64,000 nt of DNA from Castor canadensis. Its lineage: Eukaryota > Chordata > Mammalia > Rodentia > Castoridae. A program made the translations under genes and the position numbers. The DNA is taken from assembly GCF_047511655.1 (NCBI RefSeq), contig NC_133387.1:44992853-45056852 (forward strand). The letters run 5' to 3'. The notes under the pieces are model-generated. The model did not search any database. It worked only from the letters and a program-made list of their open reading frames with translations, and was not told the origin of the DNA. Below, one piece after another: positions 60,734-64,000 of this stretch (its first letter is position 1; every line of letters begins with the position of its first letter).

Positions 60734-63700
60734 AAGGTGCAATTCTAAATACTCATTTAATGCCGGGACCACTTTTTTGAGGCATGATCTATTCTTATCA
60801 CCATTGTACAAATGAGGCTACCCAAGGCACAAAGTGTTCAATGAGTCAAACTCTACAGAGCTAGTAAGGGACCGAATCAGGATTCAAACCCAGAAGTCTG
60901 CTATTTACTCCCTTTGGAAAAATCATTGAATTTCCTGAATATTTAACTGGAGATAAATGCATTTCTTCTGGGCATTGTAGAAATTGTATCTATCTCCCCT
61001 TCTATTGTACTCTGTTGAAAAATTCATTTCTACTGGTTATTAAATTCAGAAAGTATAGGAAAAGAAGGAAGGGAATCATCATTTGAAAAAAAGAAAACAA
61101 TAATGCTAATTGTTCATTTTTAAGTATGGTATCTCTTATGAGACCTTAAAATAGCAATCTTAGACTTGCAACATTTGCAAAGATTCTATGTGAGTTTCTA
61201 GATGAGACTTACTCATGTTTTTGAATTTATGAATGGTCTCTCTCATGAACTACAATCACTTTCTGTTGCTCTGGGGTTGTATCTTCTTTATTAAAGAGAT
61301 TTTTTTTTCCAGAAAAGGTGGCCAGAGAACAAAAGGAAAAAATTACATGTGCTAAATCAAGGAAAGATGCGCCTCTATCGTTAACACTCCCCACATGTAT
61401 AGTAGCTCCTAGTTTGCCTTGAATGCCCTTGTTACTTTAGTAACAAAACATAGATGTTTTTCAGAATGAAGCCTCCACTTGGAGGTCACCTCAGCCTCTC
61501 CCACACACAAGGGTCATGTAATAGTATTCATAAGAAGAACATTCCAGTAGTCTCTGAAATAATTAGAATTATAATCAAGCAAGTGCCAGAAAAGCCTTAT
61601 CCAAAACTGAAAATGTGACTGAGGAGAGAGAGCGCTTGCTGTGCTCTGGGGAGTGACTTGAGCCTCTGCAAACACAATACTGCCAGCTTCCTGGGTTGTT
61701 GTGGTTATGCGGCCCAGGTTGCAATCACATCTGGCTGCCAAAGAATAACTAGAAAGAATGGGTCAAGACTCAAAGGGTTTCCAAATCACACTAAACAAGT
61801 TGACAAAATTAATTTTGAACAAATAAGCCCAGTTGAACACTGGGTGGGCCAAACTCATATTAGGTCATTTTTGCCATTTTTGATGTCTTTCTAAGGTTAT
61901 TTTTGAAGGATACTTCCTTTCAAATCTCATGCAAATCTCCTCCTCCCGGAGACTTTCTTTGTGTGGCTGGGCATATGCAGGAAGTTATCGGTGACTCTTT
62001 CAGCTATCCCAGCGTCAGAGCTCCAGAGCTAGGGCCAAAACAGCCCAGGACACCTCCCTGATATTGCTTTCCCAGGTACAGTACCACATGGTAATCCTCA
62101 AACAACTGGGAAAACTGCATTAAGTTGTATATTAACTTATCTTCATAGACGACTGCCTCTCATCTTCCACTATCCATTATTCTATTCTAGAACATTCATA
62201 GTATTTCCTACAGGGTTTTTTCCTAAGCATTTTCTTCTTGCTCTTTGTATTCACGTATAAGAACCTCAAAGTCCTCTTGTTCACAAGACTTGGTCTTACT
62301 TTAGGTTCACTTTAGCTTCTAAGATGTTAAGAAAACCCACAGAGAAATCAGAAGACAGCAATGGGTTGTACAGGGAACCAGAGGGAAGGGTGCAGCAGTC
62401 AGGAATAGTGACCATTCCTCTAACATATTTGGGTAATAAAGTCTAATAATCTAATGTGTTATTTATACTTTCACTTTCTCCTAAGAGTAGCATGAAGACT
62501 TTGGGTTAGACTTTTTTTTTCATAGTTTTATATGTTCCACTTAAAGTCTCACATTCTCTATAACATTAATATTTTTACCACAACAGAAGAATTAGTAGTT
62601 TAAAAATATTCTTGTTTTGGTCATTATTTAAATACTTGGCTTGGTTCAAAGTTAGCTTAGTAGCTTTAGTAAGTTTACCTCTTAAACTAATATTTCCAAT
62701 TGTGGTCTGGAAATAGTTCAACACCACAAATATGAACAACTATAAAGAACTTAAAGCTTCCTTTTCAAATAAACATCTTGTGTAGACTTATTTCAGCTCT
62801 CACAAAACTCAAAACACATGTTCTAATATCATGATGCTGCTTTCAACCACTTAAAAGTCATGGTTTGTAAGAGGATATATAATTCCTTATAACTTTATGT
62901 AAAGTAAATCAGGTGAAACATAGGTAGTATCTGCAAATCCTAGTAAAGAATAATTAATCAAACAGAAAAATTTAAAATTCACAACTGCCTAAACAGAATG
63001 AAGATATTTTGGCCTATAGACAAAGTATTTGTAAAAACAGCACTGAAACATGTCAGCTTTTCTGGCTGTCAAACAGCAATATTATGCTCTGCTTCTCTTG
63101 ACACTTACAACTTTGAATAAGGTTGTGACTGCTTAGCATATAGAATTCCTTTACATTTTCAACTATAAATATCTGTCAGGTAAAGAATCATAGCCAAACT
63201 ATGCAAATGTCTATCCTTCAGAGATGTCAAAGTCTAAATGCTAGTTCTGTTCCAGGCCTAATTAAAGGGAAAGAATAATTAGCAACCCAGCAATTCTTGT
63301 TGTGGAGAGAGCTTTGACCTACATGCACATCTGTCTACCAGGACTCTAAATGAGCTCATTAACTCATTTGACATGACACAACTGATAGTGACAACTTGAA
63401 GTGGCTGCCAACACATGTGGGATGTCAGCCAATGGCTTCAAGGTAGATGATTTCTGTTTCTAAGTTTCACACATATGGTTCTAGAGGCTGGAGTGGTCTA
63501 TGAGTGTGTGTACCTGTACGTGCAGACGTGCATGTGTGTAGGAACTGCCAAGATAAAAGCTCTGATGAATCAAGGAACCAAAAAGAAAGCTGACAATATT
63601 GCCCACAAAGTTTCTGAGTATAACTCATATAACCTAGTCAAACTGGGCAGTAATATGGAACAGAATTAGCTACTGTAATGTCTTCAGAGGGATGTCATAA

Positions 63701-63789
63701 TTGCCCTTAATTATTTCAAGTATGTTGCAATAGCAACTTTGCAATGGGGAAATTTAAGTTCATTTCAAGGGTAAGACATTTAAAAAAAT

Positions 63790-63840
63790 TATATATTATA
63801 TATATATAACCTATATATTAAAATATTATATATATATAAA
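63790..63840. repeat. AT-rich imperfect palindromic repeat
   Basis: TATATTATATATATATAACC is followed by a second TATATATTAAAATATTATAT block. The arms are self-complementary. Likely a simple repeat; no function assigned. Confidence 0.7.
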
Positions 63841-64000
63841 ACCGATTTGAGCTATTCAATAGCATACTGCCAGGTATTAAATACATTTGCAATGTTATAT
63901 AACATTTGCTATATCTCAAACTTTTTCATCACCCCAACATAAATTCTGTACTCAGTAAGTAATATCTCCTCATTTCCTTCTCGTCCTAAGGATAAGTTTT

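Larger units (their letters stand above)
34772..64000 (+). other. COL28A1: COL28A1 gene, 5' portion (overview)
   Basis: Ten exons are joined by GT-AG introns into one frame of 1026 nt (342 codons): signal peptide, vWA domain, Cys-containing linker, then a Gly-X-Y collagen helix. Type XXVIII collagen is an extracellular-matrix protein with vWA domains flanking an interrupted helix, and the order here fits its N-terminal half. The N-terminus, the helix start after [11 protein letters not shown] and the short exons match what I know of COL28A1. Other vWA-first collagens (VI alpha chains, XXI, XXII) are less likely: XXI and XXII carry a thrombospondin-N domain between vWA and helix, which is absent here. 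Introns run from 792 nt to 5815 nt, and the last exceeds 5.79 kb and leaves the window. Most of the helix and any C-terminal vWA and Kunitz domains are therefore not in view. A noncoding first exon and the promoter may lie upstream; I could not locate them. Confidence 0.9.
58206..64000 (+). other. COL28A1 intron (over 5.79 kb, continues beyond window)
   Basis: No Gly-X-Y exon found. It contains a B1 SINE, an ID SINE, a reversed MIR at about 60785-60905 (CAAATGAGGCTACCCAAGGC; ATTCAAACCCAGAAGTCTG) and an AT-rich repeat at 63790-63840. Frames such as 58156-58473 (-) and 61658-61894 (+) have no recognisable domain. Confidence 0.65.

Noticed and set aside
61310..61345. A possible extra exon after TTTTTTTTCCAG at 61311.
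   Set aside because: The following codons do not give Gly-X-Y repeats and no in-frame donor follows.
62070..62100. A possible exon after GCTTTCCCAG near 62074.
   Set aside because: No collagen triplets and no matching phase-0 donor.

Overview
The window is vertebrate nuclear DNA: AT-rich, intron-dominated, dense in SINE, LINE, LTR and hAT repeats, with GT-AG spliced exons. The SINEs point to a rodent. Several are dimers of a B1/7SL-like left half joined to an ID/tRNA-like right half. That SINE style and the young rodent-like L1 are compatible with a beaver or kangaroo-rat type lineage (Castorimorpha), but the exact taxon is inference. I saw no bacterial, plasmid or phage features.

The only protein-coding host gene I can support is the 5' part of a collagen gene on the + strand from 34772 to the window end. 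It is best identified as COL28A1 (collagen type XXVIII alpha 1). Ten exons are visible: a signal-peptide exon, one exon carrying a whole von Willebrand factor A domain, a 21-nt microexon, a Cys-rich linker exon, and six short Gly-X-Y exons that each begin with an intact Gly codon. They total 1026 coding nt (342 codons) and splice in frame throughout. The gene runs off the right edge inside an intron of more than 5.8 kb. The start codon overlaps the stop of a 7-codon upstream ORF.

Left of the gene (1-34771) I find no host exon. Positions 4860-7907 hold a minus-strand endogenous retrovirus with two LTRs, a 4-bp target-site duplication and a primer-binding site matching tRNA-Arg, but no recognisable gag, pol or env. 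Just beyond it, around 8372-8478, is a 5S-rRNA-like relic. Positions 15.2-26.0 kb are an old, decayed L1 region. Into it a SINE (17874-18085) and a younger 5'-truncated L1 (21817-24681, with a 15-bp target-site duplication) inserted. More L1 3' ends lie at 26.3-27.0 kb and, inverted, at 30.4-31.4 kb. The remainder holds fragments of MIR, L2, hAT-type MER elements and SINEs, with stretches where I recognise nothing.

The genes do not form an operon-like system. The story is one extracellular-matrix gene embedded in layers of retroelements. I did not find a previously undescribed system. The most informative items are the nested L1, the Arg-primed ERV, the overlapping uORF/start codon and the microexon.
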